From assembly GCF_015207605.1 (NCBI RefSeq), contig NZ_JADEWO010000002.1:186001-250000 (forward strand): DNA of 64,000 nucleotides, given 5' to 3'. This stretch comes from Oculatella sp. LEGE 06141. GTDB taxonomy: Bacteria > Cyanobacteriota > Cyanobacteriia > Elainellales > Elainellaceae. A program made the translations under genes and the position numbers. Each line of letters begins with the position of its first letter. The stretch's first letter is position 1. Of the stretch, positions 43,205-55,125 are shown piece after piece. A model generated the notes under the pieces. It saw nothing but the letters and a program-made list of their open reading frames with translations, had not been told where the DNA came from and ran no database searches.

Positions 43205-44530
43205 ATGGATGCCCCGGTTCTTAACTCAATTCGGTTACTTCAGCATCAGGTTGATTCGTTGCTTCTGTACCAATCCATTTTTGATGATGAGATTGGGCAG
43301 GCATTCTTAACCCTGCTTCAAACCTTGCAACGCAGCGAAGCAAACGGGCAGGCTTGTCTCCGCGCCTATGGGTGTTGGTTCAGGGCGATCGCCGCTCAGT
43401 CGCAAAGCTGGCAAGCCTATCTATTGACTCAAATTCTGTCTGCCAACAATCCCTTTACCCAACAGGCTCAGCAGTTGGACTTGAATCAACTGTCTCCATC
43501 ACTGCTGGCTGCCGCTCGTCACGATTTGCAAACCCTGCAACAAGTCTACAGGTGTGATGGAAACCAGCTCAGCCAATGGGTACAACTCGCCTGCTCTCTG
43601 GAAACGCCTCCCGTAGCCTGGAATTTAGAAGATCCCCAGTCAGCTCATACCAGGATTCCAACCCATCAGCATTCGATTCGAGCTACGTTCAGCCGCATTC
43701 CAGATTGGGTTGATGCGGTGGCAGAACTAGCTGGTTACTACCGCACATCAGGCATTGGACTGTTTGCCAGCTATGCTGCACTGCGCTGGCAGTCGGGAAC
43801 ACTGGTTGGCATTTCCTATCCCGATCCGATTCGCTTAGACGAGTTAGTTGGCTACGAGCTACAGCGCGATCGCCTGCTGAAGAATACAGAGGCATTATTG
43901 GCAGGCTATTCTGCCTTGCATGTGTTGCTCTATGGCAGCCGGGGATCGGGTAAATCGTCGCTGGTAAAATCGCTTTTACACCACTACGGCGATCGCGGCT
44001 TACGCCTGATCGAAGTCGCCAAGTCTGACCTGAAGGATCTGACTGTGATTGTAGATGCGCTGCGAGATGCCCCACAAAAATTTATTATTTTTGTAGATGA
44101 TTTGTCCTTTGAAGAAGATGACGATGCCTACAAAGCCCTAAAGGTGATTTTGGAAGGAAACTTAACCGCTCGTCCGCAAAATGTAGTGGTCTATGCCACG
44201 TCGAATCGCCGCCACCTGATTCGAGAGTTTTTTGGCGATCGCCCCCGTCCCAGCGATGCCGACGAAGTGCATTCCTGGGACACCGTGCAGGAGAAACTGT
44301 CGTTTAGCGATCGTTTTGGTTTAACCCTGACGTTTGAACCAGCCGACCAGCCAACCTATCTCGCCATTGTTCATCATTTAGCAACGCTAGCCGACATTTC
44401 GCTTGAGCCACAGGAGTTAGACTATCAAGCGCTGCAATGGGCTACTCGCCATAATGGGCGCTCGGGACGAACCGCCCGACAGTTCGTTAATTTTCTGCGG
44501 TCAGAGTTGGCGCTCTCAAGCGGTAGTTAA
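43205..44530 (+). CDS. AAA-type ATPase, DUF815 family
   Basis: 441 aa. An N-terminal helical domain (about 1-200) precedes the ATPase core. Walker A is GSRGSGKSS near 244 and Walker B is FIIFVDDLSFEEDDDAYKAL near 294. The strand VVVYATSNRRHLIREFFGDR contains the sensor-1 Asn. Block order and length fit DUF815 ATPases, which are of unknown function and distantly related to ORC/Cdc6-type AAA+. The gene is 84 bases downstream of the acyltransferase on the same strand and convergent with the sbcD-like gene. Confidence 0.87.
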   Translation: MDAPVLNSIRLLQHQVDSLLLYQSIFDDEIGQAFLTLLQTLQRSEANGQACLRAYGCWFRAIAAQSQSWQAYLLTQILSANNPFTQQAQQLDLNQLSPSLLAAARHDLQTLQQVYRCDGNQLSQWVQLACSLETPPVAWNLEDPQSAHTRIPTHQHSIRATFSRIPDWVDAVAELAGYYRTSGIGLFASYAALRWQSGTLVGISYPDPIRLDELVGYELQRDRLLKNTEALLAGYSALHVLLYGSRGSGKSSLVKSLLHHYGDRGLRLIEVAKSDLKDLTVIVDALRDAPQKFIIFVDDLSFEEDDDAYKALKVILEGNLTARPQNVVVYATSNRRHLIREFFGDRPRPSDADEVHSWDTVQEKLSFSDRFGLTLTFEPADQPTYLAIVHHLATLADISLEPQELDYQALQWATRHNGRSGRTARQFVNFLRSELALSSGS

Positions 44531-44568
44531 GCTGAGCCCGTTGCAATAACCCAGTGAAGCAACAGACG

Positions 44569-45831
44569 TTATTCCTGCGTTAATACCAGCGATTGCACCA
44601 ATTCGTATAAATCTGGTTCCGATCGCCCTTCCATCTGCCGACCTTTAAGATCGATCAGTCCTTGAGCCAGTTCGGCGGCTCGCTTCTTGTAAACGTTGTT
44701 GGCCGCCAGCAGATCGGTAAACACCTCCTGCTCAATCTCCAGCCGATTGGCATCATCCGGCAGGGGCGAGACATAGGCCACGCTGTCAACATCACACTTC
44801 AGCAAGAAAATCAGAGCATTGCTCATGCGCTGAAGCTGCCGCTGCAATTCGCGGATATCCAGATCCAGCCGATCGAACCCCACCTGACCTTCAATTCGCA
44901 GTTCCACCATTGGTTCCTGGGATGGAACCAGCTTACCCGACTGGATCGCTTGCTGCACCTGGGCGATCGCCGCCGCTTCAACCTCTTCTGGCATTTCCGA
45001 ACCGTTAGTCGTGACGTTCAGCCGCACAATTGGCCGTTGATAATACCCACGTTTCAGTTCGGCATGAATCCCAGATTCATTCACCTCAACCAGATAAACG
45101 CCCCGTTCGTAACGAGCTTCTTCCACACTGTTGGCCTCCAGGGAACCCGGATTAAAAATCCAGCCTTCTCGCGCATAACTCTTGTGAATGTGACCCAATG
45201 CCAGGTAATCCACTCCAGCCTGTTTCAACGGCAACAAGTCGGTGTAGCGCAAAGCGCCCTGATACCGGGCAATTTCGCCTTCAAGCCCATGATGAAATAG
45301 CAGAATGGTGTGCGCTGGGCTGGGAGGAAGCGTCTGTAGAGCATCTGCAATTTGCTCGATCGCCTTAGGAGCAGAAGTCCCATACCACTGAGAACCAACC
45401 ACCCGAACCCCACACTCTAAGTCAATATAGCCACCCTGCCGCTCCTCGCTATTCCAGGCTGAATAGAAAGGCTCTCCTGCGGCAACGTTGCCCGGTTCCA
45501 ACAAGATTAGTAAGCCCCAGTCGGCCAGATAGCGCAGCCAACTTGCTTTCGTCCCATAGGGACGGTTGTCATGATTTCCCTCGATCGCCAACACCGGAAT
45601 GCCAGCCGCCTGCAGAGCTTGTAAACAAACCTGAGCTTGATTCAGCGTGGCGGGCTGAATGTTGCGATGCTCGAATAAATCTCCTGCAATTACCACAAAG
45701 TCAACCTGCTCCTGGATGGCATATGTCTCGATCGCATCCTGTAGAGCATAGAAAAAATCTTGCGTTCGCGCTTTACTGTCGTAGCGATCGAACCCAAGGT
45801 GAATGTCGGCTAAGTGCAGAAATCGAGCCAT
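44569..45831 (-). CDS. sbcD: Exonuclease SbcD-type metallophosphoesterase
   Basis: 420 aa. The calcineurin-like motifs are in order: DIHLGFDRYD, GDLFEHRN, GNHDNRPYG, FHHGLEG and LGHIHKSYARE. The C-terminal cap has the QRPIVRLNVTTNGSEMPEEV block. SbcD forms a nuclease with the SbcC ATPase for repair of hairpins and DNA ends; sbcC is not adjacent here. The length and cap fit the SbcD/YhaO-like subgroup of DNA repair exonucleases. It is upstream of the hairpin that ends the ribosomal cluster. Confidence 0.85.
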   Translation of the reverse strand: MARFLHLADIHLGFDRYDSKARTQDFFYALQDAIETYAIQEQVDFVVIAGDLFEHRNIQPATLNQAQVCLQALQAAGIPVLAIEGNHDNRPYGTKASWLRYLADWGLLILLEPGNVAAGEPFYSAWNSEERQGGYIDLECGVRVVGSQWYGTSAPKAIEQIADALQTLPPSPAHTILLFHHGLEGEIARYQGALRYTDLLPLKQAGVDYLALGHIHKSYAREGWIFNPGSLEANSVEEARYERGVYLVEVNESGIHAELKRGYYQRPIVRLNVTTNGSEMPEEVEAAAIAQVQQAIQSGKLVPSQEPMVELRIEGQVGFDRLDLDIRELQRQLQRMSNALIFLLKCDVDSVAYVSPLPDDANRLEIEQEVFTDLLAANNVYKKRAAELAQGLIDLKGRQMEGRSEPDLYELVQSLVLTQE

Positions 45832-45869
45832 AACAACAGAGGTTAACTAAAATCTGTTTAAAGACACAA

Positions 45870-45897
45870 ACGCCAGACTGTGAAGCCAGTCTAGCGT
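45870..45897 (-). terminator. Terminator of the ribosomal-protein/prfA cluster
   Basis: On the minus strand an imperfect 11-bp stem (cgctagactg/cagtctggcg plus the closing a-t pair) with a six-base loop lies 29 bases past the prfA stop, followed by a T-rich run (tttgtgtcttt). Position and following T-rich run support termination of the long cluster. One mismatch is present. Confidence 0.65.
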
Positions 45898-45925
45898 CAA
45901 TTCCTAACCAGCCCTTGCTCTACTG

Positions 45926-47053
<1,128 letters not shown>

Positions 47054-47133
47054 CTAGCCAGGAAGGAGGTACACATAAACGTTCAGTCAATTTGCGGGTC
47101 AAACGCCCAGTTGACTGATGCTCATCCTTTGCC

Positions 47134-47382
47134 CTACTTCTTGCCCTGAGGTTGAGAACCACCGCTCGCTCCACCTTCCACCATGCCATACTTCCGCAAA
47201 AACCGTTCGACCCGTCCTTCCGTGTCGATGATCTTTTGGGTTCCGGTGTAGAAGGGGTGGTTGCCAGACCACACGTCAACATGTAGTTCAGGTTTGGTTG
47301 ACCCCACCGTCATGACGACTTCGCCGTTGCAGTACACCTTTGCTTCCGGGTACCAGTTTGGATGGATATCTGCTTTTGCCAT
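47134..47382 (-). CDS. rpmE: 50S ribosomal protein L31, zinc-free type
   Basis: 82 aa. DIHPNWYPEAKVYCNGEVVM then VDVWSGNHPFYTGTQK is L31. The second Cys pair of E. coli L31 (VCSKCHPFF) is replaced by VWSGNHPFY, and only one Cys remains in the first pair, so this is a C-minus form that should not bind zinc. A Gly/Ser-rich tail ends the protein. It lies between rpsI and prfA. Confidence 0.93.
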   Translation of the reverse strand: MAKADIHPNWYPEAKVYCNGEVVMTVGSTKPELHVDVWSGNHPFYTGTQKIIDTEGRVERFLRKYGMVEGGASGGSQPQGKK

Positions 47383-47464
47383 GATGCTTTACTTCTGCAA
47401 AAAATACGGTTCTTGATTAATTCTAGCTCTGTGCTTGCGATCGCACTCTGTTACAACGAGCAGG

Positions 47465-47878
47465 TTAACGCTTCGAGTACTGAGGAGCTTTACGGGCTTT
47501 GTGCAAGCCATATTTCTTCCGCTCTTTAGCACGGGGATCACGGGTTAAGTATCCCTCAACTTTCAGCGGCTTGCGGTTGTCTGGGTCAAGCTCACACAAC
47601 GCACGAGCTACACCAAGCTTGATCGAATCAGCCTGTCCAGTTAGCCCACCACCTCTCACGTTAACTAGAATGTCGTACTCACTCTCTAGTCCCAGAGTTT
47701 CTAGAGGAGCCTTCGCAGCAGACAAATAAGCTGCATTGAACTGAAGATATAAATCTCCTGGCTTTCCATTAATGGTGAGCTGTCCTTTACCAGGAACTAA
47801 CCGCACCCGAGCAACCGAGGCTTTACGCCGTCCAGTGCCCCAGTAAGTAACCCGACCCGGTTTTTCAGTGGCTTGCAT
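47465..47878 (-). CDS. rpsI: 30S ribosomal protein S9
   Basis: 137 aa. [20 protein letters not shown] at the start and the C-terminal [17 protein letters not shown], with the terminal SKR tail that contacts P-site tRNA, are diagnostic. Its start shares one base with the stop of rplM (TAATG), so translation is coupled. The L13-S9 pair is conserved in bacteria. Confidence 0.96.
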   Translation of the reverse strand: MQATEKPGRVTYWGTGRRKASVARVRLVPGKGQLTINGKPGDLYLQFNAAYLSAAKAPLETLGLESEYDILVNVRGGGLTGQADSIKLGVARALCELDPDNRKPLKVEGYLTRDPRAKERKKYGLHKARKAPQYSKR

Positions 47879-48339
47879 TAGTTCGGTCCTCCAGGAATCG
47901 TCTGAATTTGCAATACTTCTGGTTTTTGAGCGTGATGCGGATGCTCAGATCCCGCATACACTTTTAGCTTGGTGAACAGTTGCCGTCCTAATGTGTTCTT
48001 CGGCAACATCCCCTTGACCGCTTGCTCAATAATGCGCTCTGGTACACGAGATTGAAGCTGGGCAAAGGTCTCAGTCTTCATACCACCAGGACGACCCGAA
48101 TGGCGACGGTAAATCTTTTGGCTGCGTTTCTTGCCAGTGACTTTTACTTTGTCGGCATTGATAACGATAACAAAATCACCGGTATCTAGGTGGGGGGTAT
48201 AGGTTGGCTTGTTTTTGCCACGCAGTACCATTGCCACTTCACTAGCAAGACGGCCCAGGCGGTGCTCAGCAGCGTCTACTACATACCAGTTACGTTCAAT
48301 TGATTCATTAGGGGGGAGGTAGGTTTTGGTCATAATCAT
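47878..48339 (-). CDS. rplM: 50S ribosomal protein L13
   Basis: 153 aa. [38 protein letters not shown] and [20 protein letters not shown] are the L13 hallmarks. The ATG at 48339 is used; an ATG two codons later is possible and cannot be excluded. The next gene downstream is rpsI; truA is upstream. Confidence 0.95.
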   Translation of the reverse strand: MIMTKTYLPPNESIERNWYVVDAAEHRLGRLASEVAMVLRGKNKPTYTPHLDTGDFVIVINADKVKVTGKKRSQKIYRRHSGRPGGMKTETFAQLQSRVPERIIEQAVKGMLPKNTLGRQLFTKLKVYAGSEHPHHAQKPEVLQIQTIPGGPN

Positions 48340-48386
48340 TTTGCGTTGTCAATGGTTAAACTCGAAAAGCGATCAGTACGGCGATG

Positions 48387-49286
48387 CTATCCAGAACAGA
48401 AAGCGAACTCAGCAGGGTTAGGCAATACAAACTTAGGTTGGCTATCAAACCAAATGTCTGCTGGAAACGGAAAATCAGAATAACCAACCCGTAACAGACA
48501 AAGCCCCTGGGGTGGTGCCGCATACCGGACTTCATCTCGGCGCTGCTCTGTCCACAGGGCTGTGAAGCCTTCTGGCGATCGTATTCCCTTTCCCACTTCC
48601 ACCAACAGCCCTACTAACAATCGCATCATCCCGTATAGAAATCCACTCGCTTGCAGTTCGATACGAACAAACGAATCTTGGCGACTGCATTCTGCTACCT
48701 GAACGTCAACCCAGGAGTGAGGACGATCAGACCCGGCACGATGAAACGCCGCCAGATGGTGCCGTCCTACCAGCGGAGCCAGAGCCATCTGCATTGCCGT
48801 TTCATCCAGGGGCGCGTAGTAGTAATGCCAACTAAAAGGACGAACAAACAGATTGGGCCGCGCATCCGTATAGATGGTGTATCGATACCGTCGCCAAATC
48901 GCTGAAAACCGGGCGTGCCAGTCGGGTGGCACCACAGCAGACGCTCGAATCACGATGTCTTCAGACAAGCGATGGTTCAAGATATCTGCCCATCGGTAAA
49001 CCGGAATGTGGCTTGGAGCATCGAAATGAGCGACCTGAGCCGCGGCATGAACACCTGCATCGGTTCGTCCGGCACCGTGAAGCGTAACGGGATACCCCAA
49101 CACAGACTGAATGGCGGCCTCAATGTCTTCCTGAACACTCCGGTGCTTTGGCTGCCGCTGCCATCCATGAAAACGAGTGCCCAAGTACTGAATGACTAGG
49201 GCAACTCTTTGGCGCTCTTCTGATGGTGAAGCCTGTTTGGCAGAAACCACAGAAGAGCGGGATGACAGAGATAACTCATCAGACAT
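48387..49286 (-). CDS. truA: tRNA pseudouridine synthase A
   Basis: 299 aa. TruA makes pseudouridine at tRNA positions 38-40. The catalytic Asp is in LHGAGRTDAGVHAAAQVAHF. ALVIQYLGTRFHGWQRQP is the N-terminal block, and SGFLYGMMRLLVGLLVEVGK is the later RNA-binding block. A Ser-rich N-terminal extension of about 25 residues precedes the conserved start. It lies inside the ribosomal cluster between rplQ and rplM, as is common in cyanobacteria. Confidence 0.94.
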   Translation of the reverse strand: MSDELSLSSRSSVVSAKQASPSEERQRVALVIQYLGTRFHGWQRQPKHRSVQEDIEAAIQSVLGYPVTLHGAGRTDAGVHAAAQVAHFDAPSHIPVYRWADILNHRLSEDIVIRASAVVPPDWHARFSAIWRRYRYTIYTDARPNLFVRPFSWHYYYAPLDETAMQMALAPLVGRHHLAAFHRAGSDRPHSWVDVQVAECSRQDSFVRIELQASGFLYGMMRLLVGLLVEVGKGIRSPEGFTALWTEQRRDEVRYAAPPQGLCLLRVGYSDFPFPADIWFDSQPKFVLPNPAEFAFCSG

Positions 49287-49305
49287 AGTGGGGTTAAGCG
49301 ATCCG

Positions 49306-49656
49306 TCAGGTCAGTTCAATGATTGCCATCTCAGCATTGTCACCCCGGCGGCTAACGGTGCGGAGTACACGAGTGTATCCACCGTTGCGATCGCTATAGC
49401 GAGACTTTGCCTGTTCAAATAGAGCATGCACAAGCTGCTTATCGTACAAGTAGCCGATCGCTTGACGACGAGCCGCCAACGAGCCATCTTTAGCCAGAGA
49501 AATCATTCGATCAGCCTCCGTACGGACAGCCTTAGCTCGCACTTTGGTCGTAGTAATGCGACCATGACGGATCAATTCAGTGGTAAGCGCCCTGAGTAAA
49601 GCTCGACGCTGATCGGCAGGCTTGCCAAGTTGAGGGACACGACAACGGTGACGCAT
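49306..49656 (-). CDS. rplQ: 50S ribosomal protein L17
   Basis: 116 aa. [20 protein letters not shown] and [20 protein letters not shown] identify L17. The protein is at the bacterial core length without an extension. It follows rpoA by about 107 bases, in the usual alpha-operon order. Confidence 0.96.
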   Translation of the reverse strand: MRHRCRVPQLGKPADQRRALLRALTTELIRHGRITTTKVRAKAVRTEADRMISLAKDGSLAARRQAIGYLYDKQLVHALFEQAKSRYSDRNGGYTRVLRTVSRRGDNAEMAIIELT

Positions 49657-49763
49657 AGCAGTTAAAGGATGTAAAACAACAGCGTATAACTTTACAAAAG
49701 GAATAATGCAGACAAACGAGCAACAACCCTGTAGCGTTAGCCTACCAAGCCGGAGTAAACAGG

Positions 49764-50711
49764 TCAGCCAGTCTTGGCTGGCTTTTCGTGGGGAAGCGTA
49801 ATCCCCAGCCGAACCTGTAGGGCTTCAATCACTTCTTCAGCCGACTTTGCCCCGAAATTCTTGATTTCGAGGAGATCTTCCTGGCTGTAATCCAATAGAT
49901 CGGCGACTGAGTTGATTTGCGCTCGCTTCAGGCAGTTATAAGCGCGAACCGAAAGCTGAAGCTCCTCAATGGGAATTTGATTCGTTGGATCTTCAACGTC
50001 GGTGTCATCCCCTTCCAATGGCGAGAAGTCAATCTCCCGCAGAGGGTTAAACAAATCGACAAGAATATCTGCCGCTTGGCTTAGCGATTCTTGAGGTGTC
50101 AAACTACCATTCGTCCAGATTTCCATAATCAGACGATCTTTTTCTAGCGAACCGCCAACCCTGGCATCTTCAATAGAATAGTTGACCTTCCGAACTGGCA
50201 TGAAAATGGAATCGATTTGAAGGAAATCGAGCGCAGCAGCTTCATCACGCCCTCGCTCGATCGCCCGATAACCAACTCCTCTTTCAATGCGAAACTCCAT
50301 CTCTAGAGTCGAACCAGCCGATACGGTAGCGATGTACTGTGTCGGGTCAATGATTTCTACTTCAGATGGGAGTTCAAAATATTCGGCTGTAACGGCAGCG
50401 GGACCTTCAACTCGCAACCGTCCAATCTGAGGCTGCGAAGAATAGCTCTTGAGGACAATCTCCTTCATGTTCAACAAGATGTCTAATACATCTTCTCGCA
50501 CACCAGGGATTGTCATGAACTCATGGGTTACCCCTGCAACACGAACCGCTGTAATCGCTGTTCCTTCCAGGTTGGACAACAAAACTCGCCGCAGGGCATT
50601 ACCTACTGTTGTTCCTTGCCCCCTTTCCAGAGGCTCCAGAACAAACTTGCTGTACGAACTCCGTTCGTTTTCAATATCTGACTCTATACATTCGACCTGA
50701 AACTGCGCCAT
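49764..50711 (-). CDS. rpoA: RNA polymerase alpha subunit
   Basis: 315 aa from the ATG at 50711, which has AGGGAG upstream; the reading frame is open to 50804, but the extra 31 residues are not family-like. The N-terminal assembly domain includes [20 protein letters not shown] and the C-terminal domain [20 protein letters not shown] with [14 protein letters not shown]. The acidic linker lies near residues 225-240. The DNA- and activator-binding CTD residues appear conserved. Confidence 0.96.
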   Translation of the reverse strand: MAQFQVECIESDIENERSSYSKFVLEPLERGQGTTVGNALRRVLLSNLEGTAITAVRVAGVTHEFMTIPGVREDVLDILLNMKEIVLKSYSSQPQIGRLRVEGPAAVTAEYFELPSEVEIIDPTQYIATVSAGSTLEMEFRIERGVGYRAIERGRDEAAALDFLQIDSIFMPVRKVNYSIEDARVGGSLEKDRLIMEIWTNGSLTPQESLSQAADILVDLFNPLREIDFSPLEGDDTDVEDPTNQIPIEELQLSVRAYNCLKRAQINSVADLLDYSQEDLLEIKNFGAKSAEEVIEALQVRLGITLPHEKPAKTG

Positions 50712-50950
50712 TGCCCGATCTCCCTTATCCTTTGCCCCAGGAAACACGCTAAAATTCCTGGATTTCCGCGAATTTAATCCGTTTGCAGAGGTCAATTGAC
50801 CCACTTGGTAGGATGACTAACCCAGCTCAATTTGATTCAGCACTAAGAACCATTAACACCAGTTGCTATCCTTTCCTACCGCGTTGTGCTATTGGCGCAA
50901 CAGTGGAAGCCCCGATGGAAGCAGTTGAAACCTGCAAAACTGTTGCTCTC

Positions 50951-51346
50951 TTACACGCGCCGCCGCTTGGGAGGACGACAGCCATTGTGAGGGATAGGAG
51001 TGACATCACGGATTAGGGTGATTTCCAACCCAGCACCCTGCAATGCTCGAATTGCCGTTTCTCGACCAGCTCCTGGCCCACTAACCATCACTTCAACCTG
51101 GCGCATACCCTGATCGGTGGCTCGTCTGGCAGCACTTTCTGCCGCTGTTTGTGCTGCAAAAGGAGTACCTTTTTTAGCGCCTTTGAACCCACTAGAACCA
51201 GACGAAGCCCATGAAATAGCTTCACCGTTGGTGTCTGTGATCGTCACAATCGTGTTGTTGAAGGTGGACTGAATGTGTGCAACACCGCTGGGAACGTTGC
51301 GCTTTTGCTTTTTTGCACCAGTTTTCCTGGTTGTTTGTCTTGCCAT
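50951..51346 (-). CDS. rpsK: 30S ribosomal protein S11
   Basis: 131 aa. [38 protein letters not shown] and the C-terminal [18 protein letters not shown] are diagnostic. A 239-base spacer separates it from rpoA, room for an internal promoter, though none was convincingly found. Confidence 0.96.
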   Translation of the reverse strand: MARQTTRKTGAKKQKRNVPSGVAHIQSTFNNTIVTITDTNGEAISWASSGSSGFKGAKKGTPFAAQTAAESAARRATDQGMRQVEVMVSGPGAGRETAIRALQGAGLEITLIRDVTPIPHNGCRPPKRRRV

Positions 51347-51465
51347 TTTCGGTCTCGTTGTTCAGCCTATTTATCTTCGCAGGAGGTCAATTTCTAGCAG
51401 CGGAAGCCGGATCACTGGCTTACAGCGTGCCTAAACACACTTTGCAACCAGCCCTCAACAGTTCC

Positions 51466-51849
51466 CTACTTCTTACTAGGAGCTTTCTTCTTACCCGCTA
51501 CCGTTCGACGACCGCCTCGACGCGTGCGCGCGTTGGTGCGTGTTCTCTGTCCGCGAACAGGTAATCCCATACGATGACGTCTTCCCCGATAGGTGCCGAT
51601 GTCCATCAATCGCTTGATGTTCATTGACTCAAGCCGCCTCAGATCTCCTTCGACCTGGTAGGTGCTCTCAACCGCTTCTCGGAGGGATGCCACCTCAGGA
51701 TCGCTAAGATCTTTGACGCGAGTATCAGGATTGACACCTGTTGCAACTAAAATTTGCTTAGATCTAGTTAGACCTATGCCATAGATATATGTCAGACCAA
51801 TTTCGACACGCTTATCGCGTGGAAGGTCTACCCCGGCAATCCGTGCCAC
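51466..51849 (-). CDS. rpsM: 30S ribosomal protein S13
   Basis: 127 aa. [36 protein letters not shown] and [20 protein letters not shown] are the S13 blocks, followed by a basic tail that contacts tRNA. Located between rpmJ and rpsK. Confidence 0.96.
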   Translation of the reverse strand: MARIAGVDLPRDKRVEIGLTYIYGIGLTRSKQILVATGVNPDTRVKDLSDPEVASLREAVESTYQVEGDLRRLESMNIKRLMDIGTYRGRRHRMGLPVRGQRTRTNARTRRGGRRTVAGKKKAPSKK

Positions 51850-51951
51850 GCTTCAATCTCCCTAACTTGGTTTCTTAGCTACTAGTTTTGAGTATCGAGC
51901 AACGATACTTAGTTGCTTGCCTTCACTGGGCGTTGACGCCAATGAAAAAGC

Positions 51952-52065
51952 TTAACCCTGACGCTGCTTGTGCTTGGGGTTAGAGCAAATTACCATCACT
52001 CTGCCGCGACGACGGATTACACGGCACTTTTCACAGATTCTACGAACGGATGCCCGGACTTTCAT
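51952..52065 (-). CDS. rpmJ: 50S ribosomal protein L36
   Basis: A 37-residue gene, too short for automatic open-frame listing. It reads [20 protein letters not shown] then [17 protein letters not shown]. The CxxC plus Cys/His zinc ribbon (Cys11, Cys14, Cys27, His32) is complete. It lies between infA and rpsM, its normal place. Confidence 0.95.
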   Translation of the reverse strand: MKVRASVRRICEKCRVIRRRGRVMVICSNPKHKQRQG

Positions 52066-52209
52066 GTCCTAAACCATTGATGAGAGCACTACAAAAGTAA
52101 TATTATATCAATTCAAATCATTTTTATCAACTCTGACATCAAAACTCTGACGAGCTAATAAACGCTCCTCAGAGAAACGGTCGAGCTATGTAAGCGTATA
52201 TTCAGGAGG

Positions 52210-52434
52210 TTACTTCTTACGAAGACGATAAGTAATTCGACCTTTCGTCAAATCATAAGGAGTCAGCTCCACCTTGACGCGATCGCCCGGCAGAATTTTG
52301 ATGTAGTTCCGACGGATTTTGCCCGAAATGTGGGCTAACACGTTAAAACCGTTATCCAGATCAACACGAAACATTGCATTAGGAAGTGAGTCTGTCACCG
52401 TTCCTTCCATTTCAATCAGATCTTGTTTAGACAA
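52210..52434 (-). CDS. infA: Translation initiation factor IF-1
   Basis: 74 aa. The TTG at 52434 is the start. It gives the family N-terminus [20 protein letters not shown] and has GAGGA eight to nine bases upstream. The frame is open further, but the extra residues are not IF-1. The OB fold continues with [20 protein letters not shown] and [22 protein letters not shown]-1 binds the ribosomal A site during initiation. Confidence 0.95.
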   Translation of the reverse strand: MSKQDLIEMEGTVTDSLPNAMFRVDLDNGFNVLAHISGKIRRNYIKILPGDRVKVELTPYDLTKGRITYRLRKK

Positions 52435-52624
52435 TGGCTTTTCCTCTGTTAAAGATGTGCGACTACTGCTATGCAGGGTGGATTTGCCCAACTTGAGTAA
52501 GCAAGGCAAAGTTTAGACAATTAAATTGCCTTCTGGTTTAAGCCTAACAAATGTTCACGAAAACATGTTTCAAAAAACGTGGGTTGAATGTCAGCATGAG
52601 CGGCGGAAGGACTCCACCTCAAAC

Positions 52625-53188
52625 TTAGTCTGGATAAACTAACTGCTTTAGATGAGCATTGACCGCTTCAATCGGTTGGTTGCCATCCACTGAAACGAGC
52701 TGCTGGCGATCGCGATAAAAGGCAATCAACGGAGCCGTTTGTTCCCGGTATACCTCCAGACGATGGCGAATCACAGATTCAGTATCATCTAATCGCCCTC
52801 GACCAAGAAGACGGGTGACCAAAATCTCATCGGGAACGTCAAAATTGATAACACCATCACAGGTTTGGTTGATTTCTTTCAGCATGTCGTCCAGAGAGAC
52901 TGCTTGCCCCACCGTGCGAGGAAAGCCGTCCAAAATCCAACCCTGCTTCACATCGGTCTGATTGAGCCGCTCGCGCACCAGATCAATGATGAGAACATCA
53001 GGAACCAGTTCACCTTGCTCCATGTAGGACTGAGCCTTTAGCCCCAGATCGGTTTTTTGAGCGACGGCGGCGCGTAAAATATCGCCAGTTGAGATATGGG
53101 GGATGCTACAGCTTTTAGCCAGGGTTTGCGCCTGTGTTCCCTTACCCGCTCCTGGAGGCCCCAGAAAGATTAAGCGTGTCACTGCCAC
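52625..53188 (-). CDS. adk: Adenylate kinase, short type
   Basis: 187 aa. The P-loop is [19 protein letters not shown], with [14 protein letters not shown] and [16 protein letters not shown] following. At this length and with no zinc-binding or long LID insert after GRGR, it is the short-LID type. It converts AMP and ATP to two ADP. The start shares one base with the secY stop. Confidence 0.95.
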   Translation of the reverse strand: MAVTRLIFLGPPGAGKGTQAQTLAKSCSIPHISTGDILRAAVAQKTDLGLKAQSYMEQGELVPDVLIIDLVRERLNQTDVKQGWILDGFPRTVGQAVSLDDMLKEINQTCDGVINFDVPDEILVTRLLGRGRLDDTESVIRHRLEVYREQTAPLIAFYRDRQQLVSVDGNQPIEAVNAHLKQLVYPD

Positions 53189-54495
53189 TACTGTTTCACC
53201 ATTCCTTCATAACGTTGTGAGATCACGTAAGTCTGAATTTGCTTGGCGGTATCAATTGCCACGCCAACCAAAATCAGAAGTGACGTTGCTCCCAGTCCTT
53301 GAAAGGTTCTCACCTGAGTTGCGCCTTCTACAGCAGTGGGGATGATGGCCACTAACCCAAGGAAAATTGCTCCCAAAAACGTCAATCGATTGAGAACACG
53401 CTCAATATAATCACTTGTGGCTTTACCAGGGCGAATTCCGGGAATGCTTGCTCCCATTTTCTTCAGGTTCTGCGACATGTCAATTGGATTGACAATCAAC
53501 GAAGCATAGAAGTAGCTAAAGAACAGAATCAGGAGCAAGTACACAACGACGTATAACCAGGTTCCCGGACTCAAATAGTTGACGACTCGGGTCAAAATTT
53601 CGTTAGGAAAGAACTGTGCCAGCGAAGCCGGTAAAAACATGACAGCGGAGGCAAAAATGATCGGCATTACCCCACCCTGGTTTAACCGCAGTGGTAAGTA
53701 GCTGCTTTTTTCGAGGTAAGTGCGGCGACCCACCTGACGGCGAGCTGAAATAATTGGGATTCTCCGAGTTCCCTCCTGCACGAAGACAATTCCGATGATC
53801 ATGACCAGGAAAACCAGGAAGAGGATGATCACACCCCCCACAAGGCTGCGATCGCCACTTTGAGCCAGATCAATGGTTTGCCCAAGAGAGCGAGGCAAGG
53901 TTGAGACAATGCTAAGGAAGATGAGGAGCGATGCCCCGTTTCCAATACCACGCTCTGTAATTAGCTCTCCCACCCACATGACAAACATTGAGCCAGCGGC
54001 TAGCGCCAGAACGGTTTCGGCAATAAATATGGGGCCAGGATTAACCGCAAAATTGTTTACAAATAACGCAATTCCGGTACTTTGAATGATGCCCCATCCT
54101 AAAGCAACGTAGCGGGTAATTTGCGAGATTTTACGCCGACCAGCCTCGCCTTCGTTTTTCTGGAGGTTTTCTAAACTAGGTAGCGCTGCTGTTAAGAGCT
54201 GCAAAATAATCGAAGCGTTGATGTATGGCAGAATCCCCAACGCAAAGATGCCAAGGGCTGAAATACCGCCCCCTGCAAAAATATCTAAGAAGTTAATCAA
54301 GTTCCCCAGACCGCTACCTTGAATGCCCTGTTGAAAGGCTTGGCGATCGATGCCCGGTACAGGAATAAACACGCCTAACCGAACCAAAACCAGCATGCCA
54401 ATAGTGACAAGCAGCCGACCTCTCAGGCCGGCTGCTTGTGCCATCTGCATAAACGTTTCTTGAGCTGTCGGGGTCTTGTCTCGACTAACGACCAT
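53188..54495 (-). CDS. secY: Preprotein translocase subunit SecY
   Basis: 435 aa, ten membrane helices. [34 protein letters not shown] and [21 protein letters not shown] are SecY hallmarks, including the plug and cytosolic loop region. GAGGTGA precedes the ATG at 54495. It forms the translocation pore and here is placed in the spc-type segment of the cluster, followed by adk with one shared base. Confidence 0.96.
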   Translation of the reverse strand: MVVSRDKTPTAQETFMQMAQAAGLRGRLLVTIGMLVLVRLGVFIPVPGIDRQAFQQGIQGSGLGNLINFLDIFAGGGISALGIFALGILPYINASIILQLLTAALPSLENLQKNEGEAGRRKISQITRYVALGWGIIQSTGIALFVNNFAVNPGPIFIAETVLALAAGSMFVMWVGELITERGIGNGASLLIFLSIVSTLPRSLGQTIDLAQSGDRSLVGGVIILFLVFLVMIIGIVFVQEGTRRIPIISARRQVGRRTYLEKSSYLPLRLNQGGVMPIIFASAVMFLPASLAQFFPNEILTRVVNYLSPGTWLYVVVYLLLILFFSYFYASLIVNPIDMSQNLKKMGASIPGIRPGKATSDYIERVLNRLTFLGAIFLGLVAIIPTAVEGATQVRTFQGLGATSLLILVGVAIDTAKQIQTYVISQRYEGMVKQ

Positions 54496-54655
54496 GAAAA
54501 GTCACCTCTACCTGTAGTTGCGATCGCGCAGCGTTTATTTTAATTAGATTCTTTATGCTTTTTTTAAGCTTAACTCTCAATCCCAGCAATCGCATTCCTC
54601 TCCCAAGAGTAACGCTAAATGGCTGGGATTTATGGCGAAGCATTGCATCTAACAT
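54496..54655 (-). other. rplO-secY spacer with inverted repeat
   Basis: 160 bases, longer than most gaps in this cluster. Nine-bp arms aatcccagc (54579-54587) and gctgggatt (54622-54630) could form a stem with a 34-base loop. It may be an internal processing or attenuation site. No coding frame. Confidence 0.4.
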
Positions 54656-55102
54656 CTACTGTACTAATTCACAGCTACCGCCTGCTTCCTCGATTTTAGA
54701 TTTGGCGGTTGCTGTAAAGGCTGCAGCCTCTACCTTAAGCGGCACAGCCAGTTCTCCGTCCCCTAAAACTTTAAGAGGCCCATCATCGCAGGTAACGATT
54801 CCCTCTGCCATCAGTGAAGATAGATTGACCGTACTATTGGCGGCCAGCGATGCTAGATCATCAACATTGACGATCGTGTAAACCTTGCGGTTGATGATTG
54901 GAAAGTGTTTGAGCTTGGGAATACGGCGATAGAGCGGCATTTGCCCCCCTTCAAATCCTGGACGAGTACCGCGTCCCGACCGAGACTTTTGACCACGCAT
55001 TCCAAAACCGCAGCTAGCTCCCTGGCCAGCAGAAATGCCACGTCCAACTCGGCGACGGCGCTTTTTGGATCCTTTTTGAGGAACAGCGTCTTGTAGTCTC
55101 AT
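54656..55102 (-). CDS. rplO: 50S ribosomal protein L15
   Basis: 148 aa. [20 protein letters not shown] and [20 protein letters not shown] are the basic Gly-rich L15 N-terminus. GGSCELVQ ends it. rpsE directly precedes it; rpmD is absent between them, as in cyanobacteria and plastids. Confidence 0.95.
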   Translation of the reverse strand: MRLQDAVPQKGSKKRRRRVGRGISAGQGASCGFGMRGQKSRSGRGTRPGFEGGQMPLYRRIPKLKHFPIINRKVYTIVNVDDLASLAANSTVNLSSLMAEGIVTCDDGPLKVLGDGELAVPLKVEAAAFTATAKSKIEEAGGSCELVQ

Positions 55103-55125
55103 ATTTTTAGTCCTTTACACTTCGC

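Noticed and set aside
44662-45300. A 212-codon open frame on the plus strand inside sbcD
   Set aside because: It is antisense to the clearly conserved SbcD motifs, has no Shine-Dalgarno and no protein family resemblance; an open frame by chance of composition.
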